A DNA stretch of 64,000 nt from Hemerocallis citrina (Eukaryota; Streptophyta; Magnoliopsida; Asparagales; Asphodelaceae). The stretch's first letter is position 1, and the number at the start of each line of letters is the position of its first letter. The notes under the pieces were generated by a model, which ran no database searches, was not told the DNA's origin, and saw only the letters and a list, made by a program, of their open reading frames with translations. The stretch lies in contig CM030365.1 in the NCBI GenBank assembly GCA_017893485.1, positions 33,943,000-34,006,999 of the forward strand. The letters run 5' to 3'. Position numbers and translations under genes: made by a program. This document shows, piece after piece, positions 1 through 11,968 of the stretch.

Positions 1-2806
1 TTTGAAAAAGATGCATATTTAATTTATTCTTCCATGCAAAATGTAATTTTTCAAGGATTTTGGAAAAACAACATCTATGAATTATGTTTAAAAACCAATG
101 AATTCTCTAATGATTTTTGTTTAGTAGCTTCTAACAATGATTCTTGGCTTTAGCATAAGAGATTTGGCCATGTGAATATGAAAAATATTGCTAAATTGTC
201 TACGTATAACATAGTTAAAGGACTGCCAAGACTATCTTTTAAGAGAGATAAGTTATGTGATGCATGTCAACTAGGAAAACAAGTCAAATCTACTTTTAAG
301 ACAAAAGAAATAATTTCTACTAGTAGGCCTCTCGAATTAATCCATATGGAATTATTTGGTCCTACTAGAGTCACTTCTTTATGTATTTGTTTTAGTAGAT
401 GATTTTTCAATATTTACATGGGTTTTCTTTTTAAAACAAAAATATAATACTTTTGTAGAATTTGCAAATTTTTGTAAACGAATTCAAAATCAAAAATCTC
501 TAACCATAGTCACTATTAGAGGTGATCATGGTGGAGAATTTGAGATTGAAACATTTTCAAAATATTGCAACAAAAATGGTATAACACATTCGTTTGCATT
601 TCCTAGAGCTTCACCTCAAAATGGAGTGGTCGAAAGAAAGAACAGGACATTGCAAGAGTGTACACATACAATGCTTGTTGAAAGTAATTTGCCTAAGTAC
701 TTCTGGGCTGAAACTGTTTCTACAGCATGTTATGTTTTAAATAAAGTATTGATTTGGCCTAAGCTTAAGAAAACTTGTTATTAACTATTTTTTGAAAGAA
801 TTCCTAAATTATCTTATTTTAAAGTTTTTGGATGCAAGTGTTTTATTTTAAATACTAAAGATAATTTAGATAAATTTGATCCTTGATCTAATGAAGGTAT
901 CTTCATTGGATACTCAAATAGGAGTAAGGCCTATAGAATTTTCAATAAGTCAACCTTGACTATTGAAGAATCTATGCATGTTTCATTTGATGAATCCTTG
1001 CCTTCATCTACTGTTATTGAAATTGATGAAATTGATTCATCACCTTTAAATAACGTTATTAAATCACTAGAGCAAACTACCCTAGACAAGTCGGCCGATA
1101 AAGATATTAAGTCGACTAATGTGAATCAGTCGGCTTATGGATTTGTTAAGTCGACTGATCATGTTGTGATGACTCAAACTTTACCAAAATCGTTTCTTGA
1201 AGTTAGAGATCATCCTCGTGACTTAATAATTGGTGACATCTCACCTGGTATTCAAACAAGATCTCATGTTAACATGATTTCTCATACGGTTTTCTTGTCG
1301 GATTTTGAACCGAAGAATATACAAGAAGCTTATGAGAATGAATTTTGGATGAATGTCATGCAAGATGAATTAAACCAATTTATAAGAAATAATGTATGGG
1401 ATTTAGTTCCACGACCTCCTAACCATACTATAATTGGTATCAAATGGGTATTCAAGAATAAGTTAGATGAATCAGGATAAGTCGTTAGGAACAAGGCTAG
1501 GTTAGTTGCTCAAGGATATAATCAAGAAGAAGGAATCGATTTTGATGAAACATATGCTCCTGTTGCTAGATTAGAATCAATTAGGATCTTATTATCTTTT
1601 GCATGTTTTATGAATTTTATACTCTTCCAAATGGATGTCAATGGTTTTATTAAGGAAGATGTTTATGTTAAGCAACATGAACAATTCCCAAACCACGTTT
1701 TTAAATTTAAAAAGACTTTATATGGTCTTAAACAAGCACCTCGTGCTTGGTATGATCGGTTAAAGACTTTTCTCTTAGAAACTGATTTTGAGATAGGTAA
1801 AGTAGATACTACATTGTTTATTAGGAAAATAGAGACAGATATTCTAATCATACAAATATATGTCGATGACATAATTTTTTGTTCTATTAATAGTAATCTT
1901 TGTCAAGAGTTCGCTAATACTATGAAAAATGAGTTTAAGGTGAGTCACATGGGTGAACTCAATTATTTTCTAGGACTACAAATAAAGCAGTCACAAAATG
2001 GCATATTTATTAATCAAGAAAAATATGCTAAGGAATTACTCAAACGGTTTGGTATGGATAGCACTAGTAGTAAGACCACACCTATGGCTACTACTACTAC
2101 ACTTGACAAAGTTGAATTAGGTAAGAGTGTCGATCAAAAATCTTATCGAGGTATGATTGGCTCACTCTTATATATAACTGCTAGTAGACCAAACATTAGG
2201 TTTAGTGTATGCTTGTGTGCTAGATATCAGTCGAGTCCGAAAGATTCTCACTTAAAAGCTGTGAAACGTATTTTAAGATACATTAAAGGCACATCTGACT
2301 ATGGTTTATTTTATCCACGCACCGCTTCAATTTTTGTAGTATAGTGACGCTGATTTTGCTGGTAGTAAAACTGATCGTAAAAGTACTAGTAGAACTTGTT
2401 ACTTTTTGGGACATTCACTAGTATCTTGGTGCAGTAAAAAGCAAAATTCGGTATCCCTATCTACTACAGAAGCTGAATATATTGCTGCAAGTTTGGCTTG
2501 TGCCCAAATTTTGTGGATAAAATAAACTTTATTGGATTATGGTATTTCATTTTCAAAACCTGTTATAATGTGTGATAATACCAGTGCTATTAATCTATCA
2601 AAAAATCCGGTTCAACACTCATGAACAAAACATATTGATATTCGACATCATTTTCTACATGATCATGTTTTAAAGGAATATATAACTTTGGATTTTATTT
2701 CTACTGATAAACAAGTAGCAGATATATTTACCAAATCACTTAAGGAAGACACTTTTATCAACTTTAGAAGAGAACTAGGAATTTGTTGTTTTCATGATAT
2801 TTCTTG
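1..2806 (+). pseudogene. Copia pol remnant (integrase, RT, RNase H)
   Basis: In order: GAG-pre-integrase with HKRFGH and a C-x2-C pair (about 150-330), integrase core (340-700, GDHGGEFE and GVVERKNR), a variable linker with GTCGAC motifs (950-1300), RT (1450-2100, [15 protein letters not shown] and YVDDI), and RNase H (2345-2730, STTEAEYIAA and ADIFTK). Stops or shifts are visible near 153, 380, 782, 885, 1478, 2342, 2523 and 2622. The usual first integrase Asp in HMDLFGP-like motifs reads Glu here (HMELFGP). The product would be the Copia polyprotein, but this copy is dead. Confidence 0.85.
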
Positions 2807-3406
2807 AATATTTATTTTGTATAAGTCGACTTAAAAATAATTTTCAGTCGACTGACAAAGTATTTTTCGTTGTCTATTTTTTTTTCTTTTGGCTGAATTT
2901 TAAGTTCTGGACAGTCGATTGTATACAGTACCAAATCGACTGCTAGAAGTATTATTTGATGTTTTTTGTTTGGTTTTAATTACTCTCAACTAAGTTGACT
3001 GATCCAAAAAAAACAAGTCGACTGTCGCGACATCAGTTTGTTTTTCTGATTCGAAACGTCACATTTCTGAGGCAATTTTCTATCTTTCTTTAACCCTTGG
3101 TTGATCCTAACCCTCCATTCATTCCAGATTTCATCTCAGCCCTCTACTCCTTTGTAAAACCCTTTTTTTACCCCTCTTTTTCACTTTTCCCCTTTTCACT
3201 CTCTCTCCTTCAAATAGAAGATCGGTCAGCTACTCCTAGTGCTTGGAGATTCTAGAGTTTTGAAGCCCGTAGATTCCAGATTTCCTCCAGATTTTGAGTA
3301 CATTTTCCGTTTTTGGAATCAATTTCGTGAACCCATTAGCTTCCCTCCCTTGTCATTTTTGGGTAAAACTCTTACTCTCTCTCTTTAAGTTTTCTAGAAT
3401 TTTTCT
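2807..3406 (+). other. pol to env-like spacer of SIRE element
   Basis: No ORF of note. It is pyrimidine-rich in its second half, which looks like a leader for the downstream ORF. It contains three or more GTCGAC-type motifs (near 2825, 2850, 2936, 3017). Confidence 0.5.
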
Positions 3407-4470
3407 ATGCCTCCCAAGAGAGCAAGAGGTTCCAATGTAGAAGAAGGTCAATCGTCACAAAATTACCTTCAATACTTAAGGAATCTGCATCTCATTGAGA
3501 AAATTTTTATTATATGTCAAATTGCTATCTTTCCAGGGAGATTTGTCAATTTTCCTGATTTAGATAAGTTCCCCTTAGCCCCATTGTTTGAACAGTATGG
3601 GTTATTTGACTTGCTTTCACTTGTCAATCAACCCTATTACTATCCACAACTTATATATTTGTTTTATACAAATATGAAAGTTGCCACTTCCGAGGATGGT
3701 ATCAAAATATTTTTCATGACATCAGTGAAAAATATTTGCATGAAACTAACTCCTGAAAAATTAGGGATTATCCTGAGTATCCCTCATGAAGGGTTAGATT
3801 AAAGGGAGATTGAAATGGATGACGACTCTATTTTTTCCAAAATTTACTTGCCAAATCGCGGTCCCCCAATGACTAACAAACCAATTACTCCACTTGCTAA
3901 GCTAGTTACAAGAATTTTGTCGTACAACATTATCCCTAAAACGGAGAGTTATGATCAATTTTCCCATGAGTTGCAATAAGCGGTCTATGAAATTTTTGGC
4001 AATATCCAAATAAATTGGAGTCGAGTCATTTTCTGTCGTCTTCATAAGGCTCACACCTCTTTCCTTCCTTTTGGTGCAATACTTACTCATGTCTTCAACT
4101 TCTATGAAGTTGATCTTACTTCTGAGTCTAGTGTTGTCACTCATTATGAATCTTTTGATCATGCGAGTTTAGCTCGTATGAAGATTCTTAACTCTCCTCC
4201 CAGGTTTCCTTGACAGAATGTCCCTTCTATTCCTTTAGCCACTTCAGGTCGTAGGTCTTCTGCGTCTAGTTCTTCTCTTTCTAGAGCTGTTTTTGCTGAT
4301 CCTAAGAGTCTTTATATTTCGGTTAATTATCTCATGGATCGTACAGATCTTATCCTTGGTCGACAAGATAACCTTGAGGCTAGCCTTGCTAACCTTACCA
4401 TTTGTTCCCTCAACAATTTCCACCTCCTGCTCCTGCCTCTCAAGGGTCTGATGACGAAAAAGAAAACTAA
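3407..4470 (+). pseudogene. SIRE envelope-like / plant retroelement ORF, broken
   Basis: An ORF starting MPPKRARGSNVEEG runs to a stop at 3800. The same reading continues with homologous-looking sequence to about 4470, interrupted near 3978 and 4213. The N-terminus is short and basic, followed by a globular region (FPDLDKFPLAPLFEQYG), and the tail is rich in Ser and Pro. Position between pol and 3' LTR matches the second ORF of SIRE-type Copia elements, sometimes called envelope-like. I see no convincing signal peptide and a membrane role is unproven. Small ORFs downstream (4334-4770) are low-complexity T-rich reading frames and are probably not genes. Confidence 0.6.
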
Positions 4471-4868
4471 ATTGATGTATTTTTTGTTATTTTCTATTTT
4501 TTTTTTGTTTTATGTATTTCACTTCTATGTAGTATTTGCAACCTTATACTTCATTTTCTATGTATTAATTTGTTATGGTTATGCAATGCTTTTGTTCGTT
4601 ATGCAATGATTTACATTATGTTTTGTTTCTTCCCTCATTCTATTTTTTTTGTTTTTGTTAATGACAAAGTAGGAGAAAATGCTTGTTTTTGGTGCATGTG
4701 TTTTTGGTGCATGCTTTGTCTTGTGCATATTTTTGTGCATATTATTACTTGTGTGCTTGTTGTACATTAGTTAGGGGGAGCATACATGTTTATATTTTAT
4801 ATATCTTTCAATTTTGTATGACTTCATGATATGTAATTGTTATTATTATAAGTTATTGTGTTGTCATC

Positions 4869-4885
4869 ATCAAAAAAAGGGAGAA
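4869..4885 (+). other. polypurine tract of SIRE element
   Basis: The purine run AAAAAAAGGGAGAA lies directly before the LTR start TGTGGATTC, as expected for plus-strand priming. Confidence 0.75.
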
Positions 4886-6320
4886 TGTGGATTCTTGGTT
4901 TTGATGACTACAACACAATACAAAGTTGTTCTATCACATATCTCTTGCAGGGTGTATCAAAGTCAATACCATGGTGGAATACACAAAGGCAAAACAGTCC
5001 AATGAAGCTTTTAAGAGTAACTGATCAAGCCACTAAGATTTAAGCTCAAGCCACATTGATCAAGCAAGCTTCAAGACATAAAGACAGAGGCTCAAGCTCA
5101 ATTCAAAGACTCAAGTTCAAGACAAGATTCAAGTGCTTCAAATATTTTGTAAAAAGTGTCTTGTAATATTGTAATTTTCATTCTTTGAGTCTTAGAAACT
5201 TGTAATAGCCTTGTCACACACACACTCACACATACTTTTTAATAACTGAGTGTTTTACAAAATTAAAAGGTCAAAACAAGTTTGAATAAGTTCAGCTGTT
5301 GAGTACCAGTCGACCGTTTCTTGGAACCAGTCAACTGCCATAGTAAGAAAATATCTAAACTCATACAAGCTCTGGCCAGTCGACTCATTATGGCAACCCA
5401 GTCGACTGTTCAAGTCGTTTCAACAGTTTTTCTGAATTTAAAACTTGTTTTTCAAATTCAAATCCTTTTCTATCAATTTTAATATGGTTTAGGGAACTGT
5501 TTTACCACGTCCCTCTGATCTCACTCTATAAATAGAGTATAGGAATCACTTTGAAAATGTTCCAAGCATTTCTTTAAGTTTCAAGCTTTTTGTTTTTTAG
5601 AAGAACAAGCATTTCAAAAACATACAAATTGTCTAAGTCTTGGTTCTCTGAAATTCATTCTAGTACAACATCGAATTCGTTTTAGACTGATTTCAGAAGT
5701 TAACCTAATAGCCACTATACAAAAGCACAAATTACAAACAAGGCTATAGGTTATTGCAAACTCTTTTTGTTGTTGTTTTTCACACTCGGGTTGTGAGAGC
5801 GGTCCTCTCGGTTGGAGAGTAGAGCTCTTGGTTGTAGAGTCGGTTTTTCACACTTGGGTGTAGAGTGGGTTTGCTCTCTCTAGTGGTGAGAGAGGTCTAC
5901 GGGTTTGACATAGTTGTTGTCAAACGCCGTAGAGTATTCTTGTACTTTTTTCAAGAATAGTGGAAAATCTCAAGTGAGTTGCTTGGGGACTGGATGTAGG
6001 TCGGGGGACCGAACCAGGATAGATCGCTGTGTACTCCGTGATCGGCTCTGTGGTGGTTGTATTTTCTCAACTTGCAATTTCAATTTTTCTGTGTTTTATT
6101 TCGAAAACTTGTCTGGTAAGTCAACTGGATTTCCACGCTAAGTCGAATGATCAAACTAGTAACTCTTCAGTAAGATATTCTTTTACTATGACGCAATAGT
6201 CGACTGTATCTCTATTTTCAGTCGACTGGACAGTACGAAAAGTTAAATTTTTTATGTAATTTTTAAACGAGACTATTCACCCCCTTCTAGTGTTATTTGT
6301 CTTGCCTACAGGATCCAACA
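4886..6320 (+). repeat. 3' LTR of SIRE element
   Basis: Begins TGTGGATTCTTGG and ends GGATCCAACA, giving imperfect terminal inverted repeats (TGT-GGAT / ATCC-ACA). Length is 1435 bp. It follows the polypurine tract and contains a TATA box and several GTCGAC motifs (5309, 5379, 5400, 6197, 6220). Start and end wording match known SIRE LTRs. The second LTR is off-window, so identity cannot be measured. Confidence 0.8.
5527..5534 (+). promoter_or_regulatory. LTR TATA box
   Basis: TATAAATA in the middle of the SIRE LTR, the likely U3 promoter of the retroelement. Confidence 0.6.
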
Positions 6321-9100
6321 ATAACCAAAACTTGCAAAGAGAGTCAAGGACATCCACCGTCAGGGAGGGACTCTAACCCCCAAAAATAATAGGGGTCAGT
6401 CATAACTGATGTGAGTATAATCTACAAGGTTGGTTACTAAAATAAATAATATGAAAGAAATTTAAAGAACTTACTATCATGATGATATTTAAATTTAACC
6501 CGAAATTAAACATTAAAACAAAGTAAAGATTGCAAAAAGTAATTTTTCTAATATTCAACCAATCAACATACCAACATCCACTCACTCTACCTTGAAGCTG
6601 TGCTTATTCAGGTAGTTCTCACCATTTCTATAGAAATAGCAGGCAAGTAGTTCCTCGACACAATTTCAAGTCATACCAAACAAATATTATATTTTGTTTT
6701 TACTTTAATATTCCTCCTCATCTTATACTGTATTCAATTTCATTTTTGTCTCATAACATCTCATAATACATTAACATTCATTCTCCTTTTTATATTACAC
6801 TTTACTTTCCTTTTTATTCTTATTTCATCATACCGCTTACTTTAATTCTCATTCTCATTTTATCATATACTTTACTTTGTATTTTATTCTCATCTCATCA
6901 TACAACTTACTTCACTTCTTATTCTTATTGGATAATATATCTTACTTTCATATTCATTCACATCTCATATTACAACTATCATATCAACACCCCACCGATC
7001 CACCTTGGAGTTGTGCCTAGTCAGGTAGTTCCCACCATTTCCATAGAAATAGCAGGCGTGTAGTTCCTCAACACAATTTCAAGGCGTACCAAACCCATAT
7101 CATATCATGTTTTTACTTTAGCAACCATCCTCATCACATAATACCACTTACTTCTATTTTTTATCACATAATACACCTTATTTTACTTTTCATTTCCATA
7201 ATAATACATCTTACTTTACTTTTCAGTCACATAATACATAACACAATTTCAATACTTTTTATTTTTATTCACATAACACAATTTCTTTACTTATCATTCA
7301 TTCACATACTCATAACACATTTTCTTTAATTATCATATTCATTCCCGCGACACAATTTCGTTACTTTTCATTCTCATTTGCTTTACTTTTCATGCTCATT
7401 CACATCACCCATTTTCTTTACTTTTTCATTCTCATTTCCAATCTTACACTTTCTTTACTTTCTCATTCTCATTTCATATTTACCTATTTTATTAATTGGT
7501 CGACCAGTGTCCCACATCATCCGAAATACTGAATACGTTAGCCCAGTAAACACGCAGACCACTGCCCACCAACTGTTTTATGTGTCCGAGGCTATGTCTT
7601 CCTCCCAGCCTATGCCAACGAGGGAATACACTGCATCCCAAGTAGAACTTGGGTAATATAACATCGCACTCCAAACATAGTCTGGGTAATAAATACCGCA
7701 CCCCAAGCCGGTTCTTGGGTATTAGGAGGTCTAGCCCAAACCCCCAGGATTTCTGTAGGTACTGGTCAACAAAATTTAACTTTTATAAACATTTTCATCT
7801 CATCTTTTATCCCATTTTATTATCGCATATCATCTCATCTTTTATCTCAACAAATATCACATATTCGGCATACACCATGTTATTTATCTTCTCATTTTAT
7901 CACGTATTATGCAGACACCATTGTATTTAACTTGTAATATTATCACATCATATTATTACATATCATAAATACACCATGTTATTTATCTTGTCACATTATC
8001 ACATATTACATATATACCATGCTATTTATCTTATCATATCATTTTATCACATATTATTTCACCTTAATCACCTACATATTATACATATACCAAGCCATTA
8101 ATTTCATTTTTTATCATATCTAATTCTCATTTATCACCGATATGTCATATGTACATCGTGTCAGTTAACACATCATAATATCATATATTTAATTTGTATT
8201 TATCACTCGCATATCATACATACACCATGCCCTAAATCACTTCATATTATCATATATAAACCCAATATATCGCTATAAACTCAATATATCACTATAGCAC
8301 CAAATATTCAAAATCATGCAAATACACCACATGGTACAATTTCAACTATTAAAATTTAGTATTTTCTATTAATTCCTTATCCGGCCATAACTATCACAAA
8401 TCACATTGGATAAGTCTAAAATTTTGCTACAACATAAAATTATCTAGTATGATCATACTCACCTGTCAAAACGCAGAAACTCGGTATACAGCTCTTCCAC
8501 TACACGCTTGTGGTCGCTACCACCGCCTATTACCAGTTTTGAATATCAATAAGTGTTAAAAACTCCCAAACCAGTCCAAATTTACAGCAGAAAATATTTG
8601 AGTTCTTACAGGCAGGTCATCGAACGCCTGATGTGCATTATACGTATGCATACACTCATAATTCTATTAATTAGGTTTTAAGCCTATAAATTTCTCCAAA
8701 AATTATTCTAAATTGTTTCTCATAATTTTCAAAAATTCCTATTGCCAATCTCTTACAAATTCCAAGCATAAACTCTTCTAATTTTAAACCCAAAACCCTA
8801 ACTCCTTTCAAATTTACTCCTACCATATCAAATAAAGAATTAATTGCTTCTAACATGAAAATTATCCCTTAATCTCCCTACTATCCTATTTCTCTTGTCA
8901 AAAATTAAATATATACAACCCTATACAATTTAAAAAAATTATTTCTCACCTTCTAAGAAACCAATCAGAGAAACCAATACCGGGATGTTAAAGAGCACCC
9001 TCAACTTAGCTAAAAACCTCTAAATTTTTCTTTAAATGGCTAAGAAATAGTGGGAATTAGAAAACCTAACTAAAGAAAAGAAAAGAAGGGAAAGTCGCCC

Positions 9101-9140
<40 letters not shown>

Positions 9141-9684
9141 GATCGACGGGTAAGAGGAGGATGGAGGGGGAAAGGCTAAATTTAAAAAAAGTACACAATA
9201 TTTTGGGCCAGTTTAAAAAAAGTACACAAAAGTTTTTTTTTTTTTTTAAGGACACAATATTTAAATAAAGTCAACTGGGTTAGTTAGGGTTAGGGTTGGG
9301 GTTGGGTTAGGGTAGGGTTTTAAAAAACCACTTTCATCTTTCATTTGTGTTTAAAAAAACCACAATCATTTTTTATTTGTGTTTAAAAAAACATCACTTA
9401 ACTAATCAGCTGTTTTTTTAAATTTAGCCAGGGAGAAATTGATAAAGAAAAAAGTGAAAATTAATAATAAACCCTTCCAAGGCTTTCTCATTGTACACAT
9501 ATATTTCTATTTTTTCGTAATAAAATCTAATAAAACCCTCTTCACTAGATGAATAAATAAATTAAGGATTATATGAGATAAAATTGTATATTTATGCATA
9601 ATAATAACAATAATAATAATATCCAAGAGAAATAAAATAAATACAAACGAATATTTTAAAATCATAAAATAAAGGGGTGTTGCA
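6321..9684 (-). repeat. degenerate low-complexity repeat, possible chromovirus-like solo LTR
   Basis: No gene is visible. The stretch is pyrimidine-rich (CTTTACTTTTCATTCTCATT-like runs, 6700-7480) with two imperfect copies of a block of about 110 bp at 6587-6700 and 7000-7115 (AGAAATAGCAGGC, TAGTTCCTC). Around 7550-7730 the minus strand repeats ACCCAAG/TTGGG motifs seen in Tekay/Del LTRs. The right edge GGGGTGTTGCA would read TGCAACACCCC on the minus strand, close to the usual TGTAACACCCC LTR start. I could not find the other end or a target duplication, so classification is tentative. Confidence 0.35.
9103..9138. repeat. poly-G tract (36 nt)
   Basis: An unbroken run of 36 G. Such homopolymers are rare in plant DNA and their exact length is often unreliable in assemblies. 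Confidence 0.9.
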
Positions 9685-10075
9685 TGGATCCCAGAATGCA
9701 TGCAAAACCTTACTTCATTTGTATAACGCTCCAGGTCCACTTACCTATTTGCCTAAGAAAATCTAAGTCACGATCCATCATAGAGCTTACCTCACCTAAA
9801 ATGACTAGTCTGTTAAATGCGTTCATGGGCTTTCTATATAAAGCGCTCTCATTCCCTTCTCACTTCCAATGAGAGACTAAACTCTCACACTCTCACCTTC
9901 GCTCTAACTAATTCATCACACACTTATTTCTAACATTTTTTTAGCCCATTAACTAACTAGGCCCATTCTACAAGCCCCAGTTAATGAGCCCAACAATTCA
10001 TTCTAGGTCTACTAAGAATTGTTGGACGCCTACAATTAATAATTCCTAAGCCTACCTAGCATTTGCTAAATCCAA
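9685..10075. other. unassigned sequence left of the hAT insertion
   Basis: No coding feature recognised. TATATAAAGCGCTC near 9837 looks like a TATA box and the following CT-rich stretch like a leader, so it may be part of an unidentified LTR that continues after the hAT element at 20454. Evidence is weak. Confidence 0.3.
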
Positions 10076-10083
10076 CTAAGGGT

Positions 10084-10275
10084 TAGGGATGCTTTCGGAT
10101 CGGATACGGATCGGATATTGGCTATACCAACATCTGTATCCGCAATCCAAAGACGGATTCGGATACGGATACGGATATGATTCGGAAAATAAAAATCATA
10201 TCCGTATCCGCAATTTTCGGATACGGATGCGAATCGGATACGGTCTACAGGATAACGGATGCGAATTCGGATAAC
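10084..10275. repeat. left subterminal GGATAC array of hAT element
   Basis: Many direct and inverted copies of GGATACGGAT / ATCCGTATCC within about 190 bp adjoining the terminal inverted repeat. Mirrors the array at the right end. Confidence 0.85.
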
Positions 10276-11128
10276 AAATATAAAGTTTTTGCTATTTATT
10301 TTTCTTAACTAGTACTTATACATGTATATCACTGAATTGTGGATATCGATTTTCATATCTAATAACAAAATAGAAATCAACAAAACAAAAAAGGAGAATG
10401 AAAATTTATTTCAAATATATACAACTCTTATAAAAAAAATGCATATAATACGCACTTACTTGTCTATGTTGCATTGTTTTGAAACTGACTCTTTAACTTC
10501 TTTTACCAGGATGATGTGGCGTCATTGAAAAAGACAGCACTTGGGAAGAACTGCAGTAATGGAGAAAAGTTAACAATGACAATGTATAAATTATTTCTTC
10601 ATTCTTAAAAAAATAGCAGAATTTGTACTTGTATATAAATTTGGCATGTGAATATATCATTTTTGACATGTGAATATATCATTTTATTCGTCCTGATGAG
10701 TAGAATAAGCTAGAACTAATTTCCAACATAGAGTACATGTAGTGCACATACATACATCTTTACCCGAGCGGGCTCACTCATATAAGAAAAGCTTAATTTG
10801 AACATCTGTCTGAAAATGGGGCACTACAATGGATGTAGGAAATTAGCTGGAATGCTTCGCACGAAAAGTGTGTATAATGAAGGTTTAAGTATAACACAAA
10901 AAAGGACAAAAATGTGATTAATTCGAACAAAAGATTTTCAATGGCAACTTCACCCATAACATAGATTATGCAGAATATATCTGTCACCCACTTTTCCACT
11001 CTCAATAAGTGAACCCGAAAACTTTTGGTAGAGGCCACTGAAAGAGGGAAAGAAACACAGAACAAAGTGCACAGAGTATTTAAGAAACATGACTTCCAAG
11101 GAAGTACAAACCGAACTAACAACTTATT
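10276..11128. other. hAT interior, probably 3' flank of a captured gene
   Basis: No coding exon recognised. A 109-codon minus-strand ORF (10793-11122) lies just beyond the stop of the captured exons at 11129 and is more likely 3' untranslated sequence than a gene. Confidence 0.4.
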
Positions 11129-11507
11129 CTACTTCCATTCATGCAAGAATTGAATTTTTCTGGTAATCCAAAATTGAATTGCTCCAACTGACACTGCGGC
11201 TCCTGATGATAGTATAAAAGAGAATCAACTTACCAATTACCACACAAAGAAGCTGTCTTTTTCCAGGATTATCAACCCCATGATTGTTGAATTTTGCTTC
11301 CAAAACTACAATTAGAGCAACATTATCCTACACAATGAAAACAAATTGCTTATTTAAATTTTAAATAAAACCTGTAGCTAGTAGCAAGAAAAAGATAGTT
11401 AATAGAGCATAGCCACAAACCTTAATCAATCTGTTCAGAGCGACCTTTTTCTGACCAGCTGCAATCACTGCATCAGTCAATGACTGTGCAGCCTTATTAA
11501 ACTCAAC
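11129..11507 (-). pseudogene. C-terminal exons of an unidentified captured gene
   Basis: Three exon-like blocks on the minus strand. The first (11507-11421) has 29 codons, AG before and GT after, beginning VEFNKAAQSLTDAV. The second (11327-11234) has 31 codons plus one base, beginning DNVALIVVLEAKF. The third (11202-11129) ends at a TAG and contains a hydrophobic GAAVSVGAIQFWI segment that could be a membrane anchor. Phases join in frame. The intron between the last two blocks would be only 31 nt, too short for plants, so it has probably been shortened; reading through instead gives a different tail. I do not recognise the family. Confidence 0.5.
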
Positions 11508-11968
11508 CTGCAACAAAACCATCAGTAAATTACTCAAGGTATAACAGAATAGAACCAATTGGTTCTTATCAATCCCGCTCGACTTAGCTCTATTAAGAGT
11601 TTTTTTTACCTAGTTTAATTTGAAGTCTTCATATCTACGACTACATCTCACTCAACTTTCATTTTCAATACAAAATGATTTAGGTAAGTAAAGAATTATT
11701 AAATTTATAATAAATATCACCAAGAACTTATATAACAGAGGATGCTGCTAATGTTTTGCCTTGGAGAGTACTGTCTCTTAACATATGTGCTTTAGCGACC
11801 AATTGAAGGGAAGGCTCAATAGAGTTGCATTCTACAAGTAGTTCCATTTTTCCAAATAGGATAATGATGATATGGACTAAACATTCTAAAACATCAATGA
11901 GGAAGACATGTAGTATGATGAATACAGAAATAGCTCAAGTATAATGTTAAAAGTCTTTATTAGCTTAC
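11508..11968. other. hAT interior between captured fragments
   Basis: No exon recognised. The TBC exons expected to follow 11969 (HELLAP-type sequence) are not here, so the captured TBC piece ends and a different sequence begins. Confidence 0.4.

Larger units (their letters stand above)
1..6320 (+). mobile_element. SIRE-type Ty1/Copia retrotransposon, 5' part outside window
   Basis: Order on the plus strand is GAG-pre-integrase, integrase, reverse transcriptase, RNase H, an envelope-like ORF, a purine tract and a long 3' LTR. An extra ORF between pol and the 3' LTR is characteristic of the SIRE/Maximus Copia lineage. The 5' LTR and most of gag lie before base 1, so the target duplication cannot be checked. 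Several stops and frameshifts make it non-autonomous. GTCGAC palindromes recur in coding, spacer and LTR parts. Confidence 0.85.

Noticed and set aside
4334..5043. Several short ORFs after the env-like region
   Set aside because: Low-complexity T-rich reading frames in the 3' non-coding part and LTR of the SIRE element; no family features.
9285..9325. TTAGGG-like words suggesting interstitial telomere DNA
   Set aside because: Only a few irregular TTAGGG/TTGGGG words, and the usual plant repeat is TTTAGGG. Similar short words at 34813-34845 lie inside an LTR leader.
10793..11122. 109-codon minus-strand ORF as an independent gene
   Set aside because: Lies just after the stop of the captured exons, has no recognisable domain, and fits 3' untranslated sequence better.
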